From: JBGANR01 sp044222225
Lineage (GTDB): Bacteria; Actinomycetota; Actinomycetes; Mycobacteriales; Mycobacteriaceae
DNA length: 64,000 nucleotides
Assembly (NCBI GenBank): GCA_044222225.1
Contig: JBGANR010000015.1
Location: 73,621 to 137,620 of the forward strand
Direction of reading: 5' to 3'
Part shown: one piece after another, positions 25,459-33,167 of the stretch
Numbering within the stretch: the stretch's first letter is position 1
Layout of the letters: each line of letters begins with the position of its first letter
Notes under the pieces: model-generated
Seen by the model: only the letters and a program-made list of their open reading frames with translations
Told to the model about the DNA's origin: nothing
The model's database searches: none
Translations under genes and position numbers: made by a program

Positions 25459-28111
25459 CCGCCCCGCGCCCGGGCCCCGCGGGCCCCGGGATTTCCCTCC
25501 CCACTGGCAGGCGGACGTGCTCGCCTCCGACGGCGGTGTCGTGCACCTGCGGCCGATCGTCCCCGACGACGCGGACGCCGTGCTCGCCTTCCACGAAGGT
25601 CTGTCGGAACGGACGCGGTACCTGCGCTATTTCGGTCCGCAGCCGACGCTCTCACCGCGGATCCTCGCGCGGACGACGACCGTCGACCACTACGAGCGGG
25701 TGGCGCTCGTCGCCTGGCTTGGCCACAAGATCATCGGGATGGGCCTGTACGAGTCGCTCGCCGACGACGGCCGGCCGCACGCCGCCGAGGTCGCCTTCGT
25801 CATCGCCGACGAGCACCAGGGACGCGGCCTCGGCCCGATCCTGCTCGAGCACCTCGCCGGCGCCGCCGCGGAGTGCGGCTTCCACGAGTTCGAGGCCGAC
25901 ATCATGGCCGAGAACCGGGCGATGATCACCGTCTTCCGCAGCGCGGGCTACCAGGTCTCGCGCAGCTACGACGGCGCGACCGTGCACGTCGAGTTCACCA
26001 TCGACCCGTCGGATGCGCTGCTCGCCGTCCGCAACGCCCGCGAGCGCGCCTCCGAGGCCCGCAGCGTGCAGAACCTGCTCACGCCGACGTCGGTGGCGGT
26101 GATCGGCGCGTCGCCGGATCCGCGCAAGGTCGGCAACGCTGTGCTGGCCGCCATTCTGCGATCGGGATTCACCGGTCCGGTGTTCCCCGTCCACCCGACC
26201 TGCCGTTCGGTGCGCGGCGTCCGTGCCTATCCGACGCTCGGCGACGTCCCCGACGACGTCGACATGGCCGTCGTCGCCGTACCGGCCGAGAACTTCGACG
26301 CCGTCCTCGACGACTGCCTCGAGAAGCGTGTCAAGTCGATGGTCGTGCTCACCTCGGGCTTCGGTGAGACCGGCGCGTCGGGGATGCGGGTGGAACGCCG
26401 GATGGCCGAGGCCGTGCGGGCGCACGGCATGCGGATGGTCGGGCCGAACGCGCTCGGCGTCATCAACATGACCGACGGCGTCCGCCTCAACGCCACGCTG
26501 GCCGACGTCGTGCCGCCGCCGGGGAACGCGGCGTTCTTCTGCCAGTCCGGCTCGCTCGGCATCGCGATCCTCGCCGCCGCCGCCCGCCGCGGCATCGGGC
26601 TCTCCACCTTCATCTCCGCGGGCAACCGCGCCGACGTGTCGGGCAACGACTCACTGCAGTTCTGGGACACCGACCCGGACACCGAGGTGATCCTGCTGTA
26701 CCTGGAGACCTTCGGCAACGCGCGCAAGTTCGCGCGTCTGGCCCGGCGGGTGAGCCGGCAGAAGCCGATCGTCGCGGTGAAGAGCGGCCATCACGAGTCG
26801 TCCTCGGGGGTCGGCGACGACGTCTTCCGCGCGCTGTTCGCGCAGTCGGGCGTCATCCAGGTCGAGACCATCTCCGAACTCTTCGACGTCGCGTCGCTGC
26901 TCAGCTACCAGCCGCTGCCCGCGGGCGATCGAGTCGCGATCATCGCCAACTCGACGGCCGTGTCGCTGCTGGCCGTCGACGCCGGACGTCGTGCCGGGCT
27001 GCGGGTGGCCGATCCCACCGACCTCGGCGCCGCGGCCGAGCCGGCGGATTTCACCGCCGCGATCAGGGAAGCGATGGCCTCGCCGGACGTCGACGCCGTC
27101 ATCACCGTGTTCGTCCCGCCCATCGCCCTGTCTCCGACGGACTTCGCGGACGCGATCCTCGCCGGTGCGGCCGGTGGCACCAAGCCCATCGTCGCGACCT
27201 TCCTCGGCGCGGAGGGCGTCATCGAGGAGCTGTCGGTGTTCGACGAGGCCGGCCGCCGCATGCGCGGATCGGTGCCCGCCTATCCGGAGCCGGGAAGCGC
27301 GGCGCTGGCGCTCGCCCGCGCCTGGGCCTACAGCTCGTGGCGGGCGCGTCCGCAGTCGCCGGTGGTCCGGCCGGCGGGCGTCGACGTCGACGGCGCGCGC
27401 ACCCTGGTGCGGCAGTGGCTGGAGGAGGGCGGCGGCGCCATGACCGAGCTCTCCGACCTGCAGTCGGCGCTGCTGCTCTCGCTCTACGGCATCCACGTGA
27501 CGCCGTTCTCCGAAGTGTCGGACGCCGATCAGGCCGTCGCGGCGGCCGACCGCTACGGCTACCCGGTGGCGGTCAAGGCGATGGGACGGGACTGGCGGCA
27601 TCGCGCCGACCGCTCCAACGTCCGGCTCGACGTCGTCGACGCCGCGGGGGTGCGCCTGGCCTACGAGGCGCTCGTCAAGCTCACGGGAGAACCGGTCGTG
27701 CAGGTGCAGCAGATGGCGGCCAAGGGGATCGACTGCCGGGTGTCGGCTCACAGTGACACCGCCGTCGGCGGGCTCATGGCGTTCGGGCTCGGCGGCGTCG
27801 CGGGCGAGATGCTCGGCGACCGGAGTTACCAGGTGCTGCCGGTGAGCGACGCCGACGCCGACGCGCTCGTCGACGCGTCCCGCTCGGCGCGGCTGTTGAA
27901 GGGATATCGGGGCGTCGGGCCCGTCGACCGAGACGCGTTGCGCGACCTCATCGTGCGCGTCTCGACGATGGCCGACGACATCCCCGAGATCCACGCGCTC
28001 ATCTGCGACCCCGTCCTCTCCAGCGTCGACGGCGCCGCCATCACGTCCACCAGTGTGACGATCGGGCAGGTCGCCACAGCGCTCGACGCGGGGCCCCGCA
28101 GACTGCGGTGA
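25451..28111 (+). CDS. protein lysine acetyltransferase, GNAT fused to acyl-CoA synthetase (ADP-forming)-like domains (Pat)
   Basis: 886 residues. A GNAT domain (about 15-190; acetyl-CoA loop DEHQGRGLGPIL) precedes CoA-binding and succinyl-CoA-ligase-like domains (about 215-630; VAVIGASPDPRKVGNAVL, CQSGSLGIAIL) and a C-terminal ATP-grasp domain (about 660-880). This N-terminal GNAT order is the actinobacterial Pat type; Salmonella Pat has GNAT at the C-terminus. The SHTG histidine loop of catalytic ADP-forming synthetases appears absent: after VKSG the chain reads HHESSSGVGDD. The synthetase part is therefore probably regulatory. GTG 25451 follows GGAGG, and the gene overlaps acuC by 8 bp. 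Confidence 0.9.
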   Translation: MTDRPAPGPRGPRDFPPHWQADVLASDGGVVHLRPIVPDDADAVLAFHEGLSERTRYLRYFGPQPTLSPRILARTTTVDHYERVALVAWLGHKIIGMGLYESLADDGRPHAAEVAFVIADEHQGRGLGPILLEHLAGAAAECGFHEFEADIMAENRAMITVFRSAGYQVSRSYDGATVHVEFTIDPSDALLAVRNARERASEARSVQNLLTPTSVAVIGASPDPRKVGNAVLAAILRSGFTGPVFPVHPTCRSVRGVRAYPTLGDVPDDVDMAVVAVPAENFDAVLDDCLEKRVKSMVVLTSGFGETGASGMRVERRMAEAVRAHGMRMVGPNALGVINMTDGVRLNATLADVVPPPGNAAFFCQSGSLGIAILAAAARRGIGLSTFISAGNRADVSGNDSLQFWDTDPDTEVILLYLETFGNARKFARLARRVSRQKPIVAVKSGHHESSSGVGDDVFRALFAQSGVIQVETISELFDVASLLSYQPLPAGDRVAIIANSTAVSLLAVDAGRRAGLRVADPTDLGAAAEPADFTAAIREAMASPDVDAVITVFVPPIALSPTDFADAILAGAAGGTKPIVATFLGAEGVIEELSVFDEAGRRMRGSVPAYPEPGSAALALARAWAYSSWRARPQSPVVRPAGVDVDGARTLVRQWLEEGGGAMTELSDLQSALLLSLYGIHVTPFSEVSDADQAVAAADRYGYPVAVKAMGRDWRHRADRSNVRLDVVDAAGVRLAYEALVKLTGEPVVQVQQMAAKGIDCRVSAHSDTAVGGLMAFGLGGVAGEMLGDRSYQVLPVSDADADALVDASRSARLLKGYRGVGPVDRDALRDLIVRVSTMADDIPEIHALICDPVLSSVDGAAITSTSVTIGQVATALDAGPRRLR

Positions 28112-28170
28112 GCGGGACCGGTCTCGGCCTTCTCGCTCACGCTGTTCAGCGTCGTGGGCCCCGCGTCGAG
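28082..28170. terminator. nested inverted repeat between pat and sigB
   Basis: Arms 28082-28096 and 28156-28170 are perfect 15-base complements (core GACGCGGGGCCC). Inside are GTGAGCG (28108-28114) with CGCTCAC (28134-28140), and the palindrome CCGCAGACTGCGG. The left arm is coding sequence of pat and the pat stop lies inside the structure. It is probably a bidirectional terminator for the convergent pair. Confidence 0.6.
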
Positions 28171-28233
28171 GCGGGATGTCACCGCGGCGCGCGACTCTCC
28201 CCGGGTCGCGGCCGCCGGTGACGGCGGAAGGGA

Positions 28234-29211
28234 TCAGCTGGCGTAGGCGCGCAGCCGGTCGGCGCGCTCGCCGTGACGGAGCTTGGACATGACCTCACGC
28301 TCGATCTGCCGCACCCGCTCGCGGGACAGTCCGAAGAGCCGTCCGATCTGATCGAGGGTGCGCGGCTGTCCGTCGTCGAGGCCGAAACGCAGCCGGATGA
28401 CCTGCTGCTCGCGCTCGTCCAGCGTGGCGAGGACACTGCGGACGTCCCGGTGCATGAGCCCGGCGATGACCGTGTTCTCGGCGCTGGTGGCCTCGGCGTC
28501 CTCGATGAAGTCGCCGAGCGGCGCCTCCTCGTCGGAGCCGACCGGCATGTCCAGGCTCACCGGGTCGCGGCTGTGATCGAGCAGATCATGGATCTTCTCG
28601 GCCGGGATCCCGGACTCGGCGGCGAGCTCGTCATCGGTCGCCTCGCGGCCGAGCTGCTGATGCAGCTCCCGCTTGATGCGGGCGAGCTTGTTGACCTGCT
28701 CCACGAGGTGGACGGGGAGGCGGATGGTGCGGCTCTGATCGGCCATGCCGCGGGTGATCGCCTGCCGGATCCACCACGTCGCGTAGGTGGAGAACTTGAA
28801 GCCCTTGGCGTAGTCGAACTTCTCCATCGCCCGGATGAGTCCGAGGTTGCCCTCCTGGATGAGGTCCAGAAGCGGCATGCCGCGGCCCGTGTAGCGCTTG
28901 GCGAGCGAGACGACCAGTCGGAGGTTCGCCTCGAGGAGGTGGGTGCGGGCGAGTTCGCCCTCGCGGACGATCTGCTGCAGATCGCGGCGGCGCGTCGGGG
29001 CGATGCGCTTGGCCGTCGCGAGGACGTGCCGAGCGTAGAGGCCGGCCTCGATCTGCTTGGCGAGGTCGACCTCTTGTTCGGCGGTGAGGAGAGCGGTGCG
29101 TCCGATGCCGTTGAGATAGACGCGAACGAGGTCCGCGGCGGGGCTCTGGGCGTCGAGATCGGCCTCGGTCATCACACCGCGGGTGCTGATGGAAACGTGC
29201 GCGCTCGTCAT
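28234..29211 (-). CDS. sigB: RNA polymerase sigma factor SigB (group 2)
   Basis: 325 residues, close to the 323 of M. tuberculosis SigB. Principal-like non-essential sigma factor for stress and stationary phase. Region 2 contains LRLVVSLAKRYTGRG and LIQEGNLGLIRAMEKFDY; region 2.4 is STYATWWIRQAI; region 4.2 ends RERVRQIEREVMSKLRH. It lacks the long Lys/Ala-rich N-terminus of SigA. ATG 29211 has GAGGGAG 9 bases upstream. An ECF-type promoter lies directly in front, so SigE/SigH-class factors should drive it. The neighbourhood ideR-galE plus sigB is typical. Confidence 0.96.
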   Translation of the reverse strand: MTSAHVSISTRGVMTEADLDAQSPAADLVRVYLNGIGRTALLTAEQEVDLAKQIEAGLYARHVLATAKRIAPTRRRDLQQIVREGELARTHLLEANLRLVVSLAKRYTGRGMPLLDLIQEGNLGLIRAMEKFDYAKGFKFSTYATWWIRQAITRGMADQSRTIRLPVHLVEQVNKLARIKRELHQQLGREATDDELAAESGIPAEKIHDLLDHSRDPVSLDMPVGSDEEAPLGDFIEDAEATSAENTVIAGLMHRDVRSVLATLDEREQQVIRLRFGLDDGQPRTLDQIGRLFGLSRERVRQIEREVMSKLRHGERADRLRAYAS

Positions 29212-29248
29212 GGAAATGGTCTCCCTCGTTCGGCAACCTGTTATGACG

Positions 29249-29278
29249 TCCAACGGGGTGCGAGCGGGGAAAGTTCCC
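29249..29278 (-). promoter_or_regulatory. ECF-type (SigE/SigH-like) promoter of sigB
   Basis: On the minus strand, -35 GGGAAC (29273-29278) and -10 GTTGGA (29249-29254) are separated by 18 bases. This matches the GGAAC/GTT pattern of mycobacterial SigE/SigH promoters. It ends about 38 bases before the sigB start. Confidence 0.65.
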
Positions 29279-29431
29279 GGAGTTGCCGACACGGTATCGC
29301 TCTGACCAGGGCTTTTGTGATCGCCGACCTGAGAGGTTGATAAGAGTTCGCGCTGCCTCGCGGATCGTGGAACTCGCCTGCGGACGGGTTGGGGGACCCG
29401 CCGGTCAGGTGTCCGGGAGCAGAGGTGCCGG

Positions 29432-30952
29432 TCAGGCGGGCAGGAGCAGGCCGTGGCGGACGAGGCCGGCGAGCAGGGCGACGGCGGCGTCCGGGTCGAT
29501 CGTCTCGCCGGTGAGGTCGGCGAGGAGGTCCACGACCGCGCCTGCGGGCAGGTCAGCGGAGTGCAGGCCGGCGAGCAGTGCGGAGCCGGTGTCGTCGATC
29601 TCGTGGTGGAAGCGTGGTGTGGCGGTGTGGTGGATGCGGGTGGTCAGCGGACGCCAGCCGTCGGCGGCCGGGGTGGCGAGGCGTTCGAGTACCGCGGCGT
29701 CGGCGAGCCGGAGCCGCTGGGTGAGGACGTCGTGCTCGCGCAGCCACGCCACGCGGTCGAGGTAGCGCTGCGCGGCGTCGCCGAGCGGTTCGTCGCCGGG
29801 TTGCATCGGGGGCAGATCCTCGGCGACGACGTCCGACGGTGCGTCCGTCGCCCGCAGGAAGATGAAACCGAAGCCGACGCCGGCCACATCGGCTGCGGCG
29901 AGGTGATCGAGCCAGTGTTCGGCGAGCTCGTCGGCAGCCTGGCCGGTCGCGCCGCCGTCGGCGACCCACGTGTGCACGTAGTGCGCCGGATCCGCGGCGT
30001 CGAGCTGGACGATCCACGCGTCGACGCCGTGGTCGGGCAGCCAGCTCGCGACGCGGGCGGGCCAGTCGCCGTCGCCGGTGATGATCCAGGAGCCGAGCAT
30101 CGTCGCGCCGCCGCCGACGGCGAGATGTGTGCGGGCATCGCGGACCATGAGGGCCGTCGCGCCGTCGAGGTCGAGCCCGGAGTCCCGGTAGGTGTGCGTG
30201 ACGCTCGGCGGCCCGACGACGAACGGCGGGTTCGTCACGATGTGATCGAACGTCTCGCCGGCGACGGGGCCGTACCAGGGGCCGCGCCGCAGTTCGGCTT
30301 CGGCCGACACATCGTTGACGGCGAAGGTCAGTGCCGCCATCTGGACGGCGCGCTCGGTGACGTCGGTCGCGACGACGGACCCCGCGCCGCGGCGCAGCGC
30401 GGTGAGGGCGGCGACGCCGCAGCCGGTGCCGATGTCGAGCACCCGAGAGCCGGCGGCGAACGCCGACGGCATCGCACGCAGCAACGACAGCGAGGCGCGT
30501 CCGACGCCGAGGACGTGGTCGGCCGCGGTCTCGCCGTCGTCGTTGCGATCGGCGACGGCCAGCCCCGGATCGGTTCCGTCCATCGATCGCGGCGTGTCGT
30601 CCGGGATCGGGCGGATGTCGAGCGTCGCACGGACGCGTCCGCAACTGCCGGCGAGGACACCGGCGTCGACGAGACCCGTCACGTCGCCGACGGCGGGCGC
30701 GAGATCGTCGGCGACGACGCGACGGCCGAACACGAACGCGTCGACGGCGGTCGCCAGAGCGGGATCGTCGCGCAACGCGCGGAGCGTCGAGATCCGATCG
30801 CCGCGGCCGAGTGCGGCATAGCCGGCGGGACCGAGCGCGCCGCGCAGTCCGGCCGACGTGTAGCGGGCGTCGCGCAGCGCGGCGCCGAGCGCGGCGGCTG
30901 CGGAAGGAGTCAGGGAGGACGGCGCGCCGGAGGCCGTCGCGGGCTCGATCAT
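29432..30952 (-). CDS. class I SAM-dependent methyltransferase with NPPF motif
   Basis: 506 residues. The N-terminal 130 residues form a helical accessory domain. The Rossmann methyltransferase core follows, with motif I VLDIGTGCGVAALTAL at about 171-186 and the catalytic NPPF at 241-244, the signature of enzymes that methylate exocyclic amines or glutamine (RsmC/PrmC/N6-adenine type). The C-terminal 150 residues resemble a winged-helix extension. The target, most likely rRNA or a protein glutamine, cannot be named. The ATG overlaps the stop of the DUF3099 gene as ATGA, so the two are co-translated. Confidence 0.85.
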   Translation of the reverse strand: MIEPATASGAPSSLTPSAAAALGAALRDARYTSAGLRGALGPAGYAALGRGDRISTLRALRDDPALATAVDAFVFGRRVVADDLAPAVGDVTGLVDAGVLAGSCGRVRATLDIRPIPDDTPRSMDGTDPGLAVADRNDDGETAADHVLGVGRASLSLLRAMPSAFAAGSRVLDIGTGCGVAALTALRRGAGSVVATDVTERAVQMAALTFAVNDVSAEAELRRGPWYGPVAGETFDHIVTNPPFVVGPPSVTHTYRDSGLDLDGATALMVRDARTHLAVGGGATMLGSWIITGDGDWPARVASWLPDHGVDAWIVQLDAADPAHYVHTWVADGGATGQAADELAEHWLDHLAAADVAGVGFGFIFLRATDAPSDVVAEDLPPMQPGDEPLGDAAQRYLDRVAWLREHDVLTQRLRLADAAVLERLATPAADGWRPLTTRIHHTATPRFHHEIDDTGSALLAGLHSADLPAGAVVDLLADLTGETIDPDAAVALLAGLVRHGLLLPA

Positions 30953-31284
30953 GCGGTGTCGTCGCGCCGCACGGGCAGGTCGGAATCCGGACCCGACAGG
31001 GCGCGGCGGGTGGGGGCGTACTTGTAGCGCTGCACCTCGTCCTTGCGCCGTGCCGGACGATCGTTGGCGATGAGCACGGCGATCCACGGCAACGGCAGCG
31101 AGAGTCCGACGATGAGGAAGGCCAGCCACCACAGCCCCGTGGAGGCGTAGACGATGCCGGCGATGACGAGCGCCGGGATCCGCATGGACATCACGATGAT
31201 GTAGCGACGCACCCGTTGCCGGTGCTGTTCGTCCAACGGATCCTGCGCCGCCGTGATGAGGACGGCGCGTTCGTCATCGGACAT
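30949..31284 (-). CDS. DUF3099 membrane protein
   Basis: 111 residues. Two membrane helices at about 34-50 and 53-70 with a charged C-terminus (RRKDEVQRYKYAPTRRAL). It corresponds to the conserved small membrane gene near sigB in mycobacteria (Rv2709-like). ATG 31284 has AGGA directly adjacent, which is poor spacing, so the start is less sure; homology begins here with SDDERAVLITAA. It heads a two-gene operon with the methyltransferase. Function unknown. Confidence 0.78.
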   Translation of the reverse strand: MSDDERAVLITAAQDPLDEQHRQRVRRYIIVMSMRIPALVIAGIVYASTGLWWLAFLIVGLSLPLPWIAVLIANDRPARRKDEVQRYKYAPTRRALSGPDSDLPVRRDDTA

Positions 31285-31418
31285 TCCTGAGCGCACGACT
31301 CCAGTGTCCCACCGCCGTCCGCCGCGGGCCACCTCGTATCCCGATGAGATCGTGGACGTCGGTGCGCGGCGACCGCGATCGCGCTGCGCAAGGGCCTGTT
31401 CGACGCCGATCGTGACGG

Positions 31419-31424
31419 CATAAT
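31419..31424 (+). promoter_or_regulatory. -10 element for a leaderless start
   Basis: CATAAT, one mismatch from TATAAT, lies 8 bases before ATG 31433; no ribosome site is present. Confidence 0.5.
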
Positions 31425-31432
31425 CGGTGGGC

Positions 31433-31669
31433 ATGAGCACGCAGACACTCGAGCGTCCCGACGTCACCACCGATGAGACCACCGACGACGACCGACCGAA
31501 GTTCTTCCACTACGTCAAGAAGGAGAAGATCACCGAGAGCGCCGTCATGGGCACGTTCGTGCGCGCCCTCTGCGGCGAGACGTTCCCGGTGACGAAGTCG
31601 GCGAAGCCGGGCTCGCCGGTCTGCCCGAAGTGCAAGAAGATCTACGACCGGATGAAGAAGGGCGACTGA
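31433..31669 (+). CDS. DUF3039 small zinc-ribbon-like protein (Rv2708c-like)
   Basis: 78 residues. A conserved actinobacterial protein with candidate metal ligands His26 (FFHYVKK), Cys47 (ALCGETFP) and the pair CPKCKKIYDRM. The acidic N-terminal 20 residues are variable. Length and place near sigB match Rv2708c. ATG 31433 follows a strong -10 by 8 bases; GTG 31427 is an unlikely alternative. Its stop codon sits in a 20-bp palindrome shared with the convergent YihY gene. Function unknown. Confidence 0.85.
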   Translation: MSTQTLERPDVTTDETTDDDRPKFFHYVKKEKITESAVMGTFVRALCGETFPVTKSAKPGSPVCPKCKKIYDRMKKGD

Positions 31670-31685
31670 CCGCCGCGGCGGTCAG
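31666..31685. terminator. 20-bp perfect palindrome containing both stops of a convergent pair
   Basis: CTGACCGCCGCGGCGGTCAG is perfectly palindromic. Its left half holds the TGA of the DUF3039 gene (31667-31669) and its right half holds the TGA (as TCA, 31682-31684) of the YihY gene. It is a likely minimal bidirectional terminator. Confidence 0.5.
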
Positions 31686-32998
31686 CGGCGCCCGCCGGGG
31701 CGGGGTGGTCGCGGGTCGCCCGGGGGGCGCCGAAGCCGCCCGTCCTCGGCGCCACGCGTGCCGGGCGGCGGGCTCTGGATCGGGATGGCGAGGGTCGGCG
31801 GATCGTTCTGCGCCGACAACCCGGTGATCGGCGGTGACTCCCGCTGCCGATGTGGACCGATCCGTGCCGGCTGCGCCGCCGGCGTCTCCATCCGCTTGGT
31901 GGGCGCGTCGCCCCCGGGATCGGCCACGAGGTCGGTCGTGTGCAGCGGCTGCGAGGGCCGGGTCTCGTCCGGGCTCACGGCGTCGCGGCGGTTCCGGTCG
32001 CGGATCGGGCCGCTGTCGCGCCGGCGGATGGGCCCGGAGAGCAGATCCTTGGCGTCCGAGACCCTGTCTCGAACCTGACGCATCCGGTCGGTGGTCCGCG
32101 GCGCCACCGGCCAGGTCTGCTGGATGACGGCGTTGAACTGTGCTCCGACGATGATGCTCAGGCCGAGGAAGAACGTGGTGAGCAGCAGCGCGATCGGGGT
32201 CGCCAGGGCGCCGTAGGTGTAGCCGGTGCTGGAGATCTTCTCGAGGTAGACGCGCAGCCCGAAGCTCGTGCTCCAGAACAACGGGCCGGCGAGGAGCGCT
32301 CCGGGGATGAGCCGCAGCCACGGCAGGGTGTTCGGCAGGGCCACGCGATACAGGGTCGTGAGCGCGCCCACGAGGATCAGGCCGACAGCCGGGACGTAGC
32401 TCACCGAGATCGCATGCTTCGCTGCGTCTCGGGCCGATTCCGGCAGCATGTTGGTGACGAGCGACGGCCCGACGGCGAGCAGCGGAAGAAGGAAGACCGC
32501 GACGGTGAGACCGACGATGTAGAGACCGAGCGCGAAGAACCGCTGCCGGATGGGATGGCGCACCTCGGCCTGCCCGTGCGCCTCGCAGATCGAGTCGAGG
32601 AAGCTGCTCACCGCTGAGGACCCCGCCCACAGCGACAGGATGAAGCTGATCGAGATGACGTCGGCCCGCCCGCGCGCCACGGTGTCGGCGATGATCGGCT
32701 CGATGAGCTGCTCGATGATGGCGTCGCTGAAGAAGCGGTGCATGAACGACGTGATGTTCGTCGTCACCGACGCGACGGTGTCCGGCCCGAACAGGCCGGC
32801 GATGTAACCGACGCAGCCGAGCAGACTGAATACGAGGGGCGCGACGCCGAGCGTCTGCCAGAACGCCGCCTGGGCCGACGACGAGAAGATCGAATCGTCC
32901 CACGCCTTGGCGAGGGTCCGGCCCAGGACCTTGGGGAGGGTACGCAGTACCGGCGGGCGCGGAGGTCGCGACGCGTCGGCGGGGTCTACTTCAGCCAT
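31682..32998 (-). CDS. YihY/BrkB-family membrane protein (Rv2707-like)
   Basis: 438 residues. About six membrane helices between residues 50 and 300, including SISFILSLWAGSSAVSSFL and LIPGALLAGPLFW, both typical of the YihY/virulence factor BrkB family. The last 130 residues are a hydrophilic, Pro/Arg-rich, probably disordered cytoplasmic tail. The family was once mis-called ribonuclease BN; its transport or structural role is unresolved. ATG 32998 is followed by EVDPADASRPPRPPVLRTL; 17 more residues are possible upstream. It sits between sigB and sigA, as in M. tuberculosis. Confidence 0.88.
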   Translation of the reverse strand: MAEVDPADASRPPRPPVLRTLPKVLGRTLAKAWDDSIFSSSAQAAFWQTLGVAPLVFSLLGCVGYIAGLFGPDTVASVTTNITSFMHRFFSDAIIEQLIEPIIADTVARGRADVISISFILSLWAGSSAVSSFLDSICEAHGQAEVRHPIRQRFFALGLYIVGLTVAVFLLPLLAVGPSLVTNMLPESARDAAKHAISVSYVPAVGLILVGALTTLYRVALPNTLPWLRLIPGALLAGPLFWSTSFGLRVYLEKISSTGYTYGALATPIALLLTTFFLGLSIIVGAQFNAVIQQTWPVAPRTTDRMRQVRDRVSDAKDLLSGPIRRRDSGPIRDRNRRDAVSPDETRPSQPLHTTDLVADPGGDAPTKRMETPAAQPARIGPHRQRESPPITGLSAQNDPPTLAIPIQSPPPGTRGAEDGRLRRPPGDPRPPRPGGRR

Positions 32999-33167
32999 GA
33001 TGCTGACAGCATGACCGACGCGTGTGCTTCGCCGCATGACCTCGCGCAAGCTCGCCGGCGACGGTTCGCCGAGCCCATTGCATCGACGGTAGACTCATCG
33101 GGCGGTCCGTGCCTCGCAGGTGCGGACCGTCGACGTGAAAACCGCAGGTGAGGGGGGTATCGAGCCG

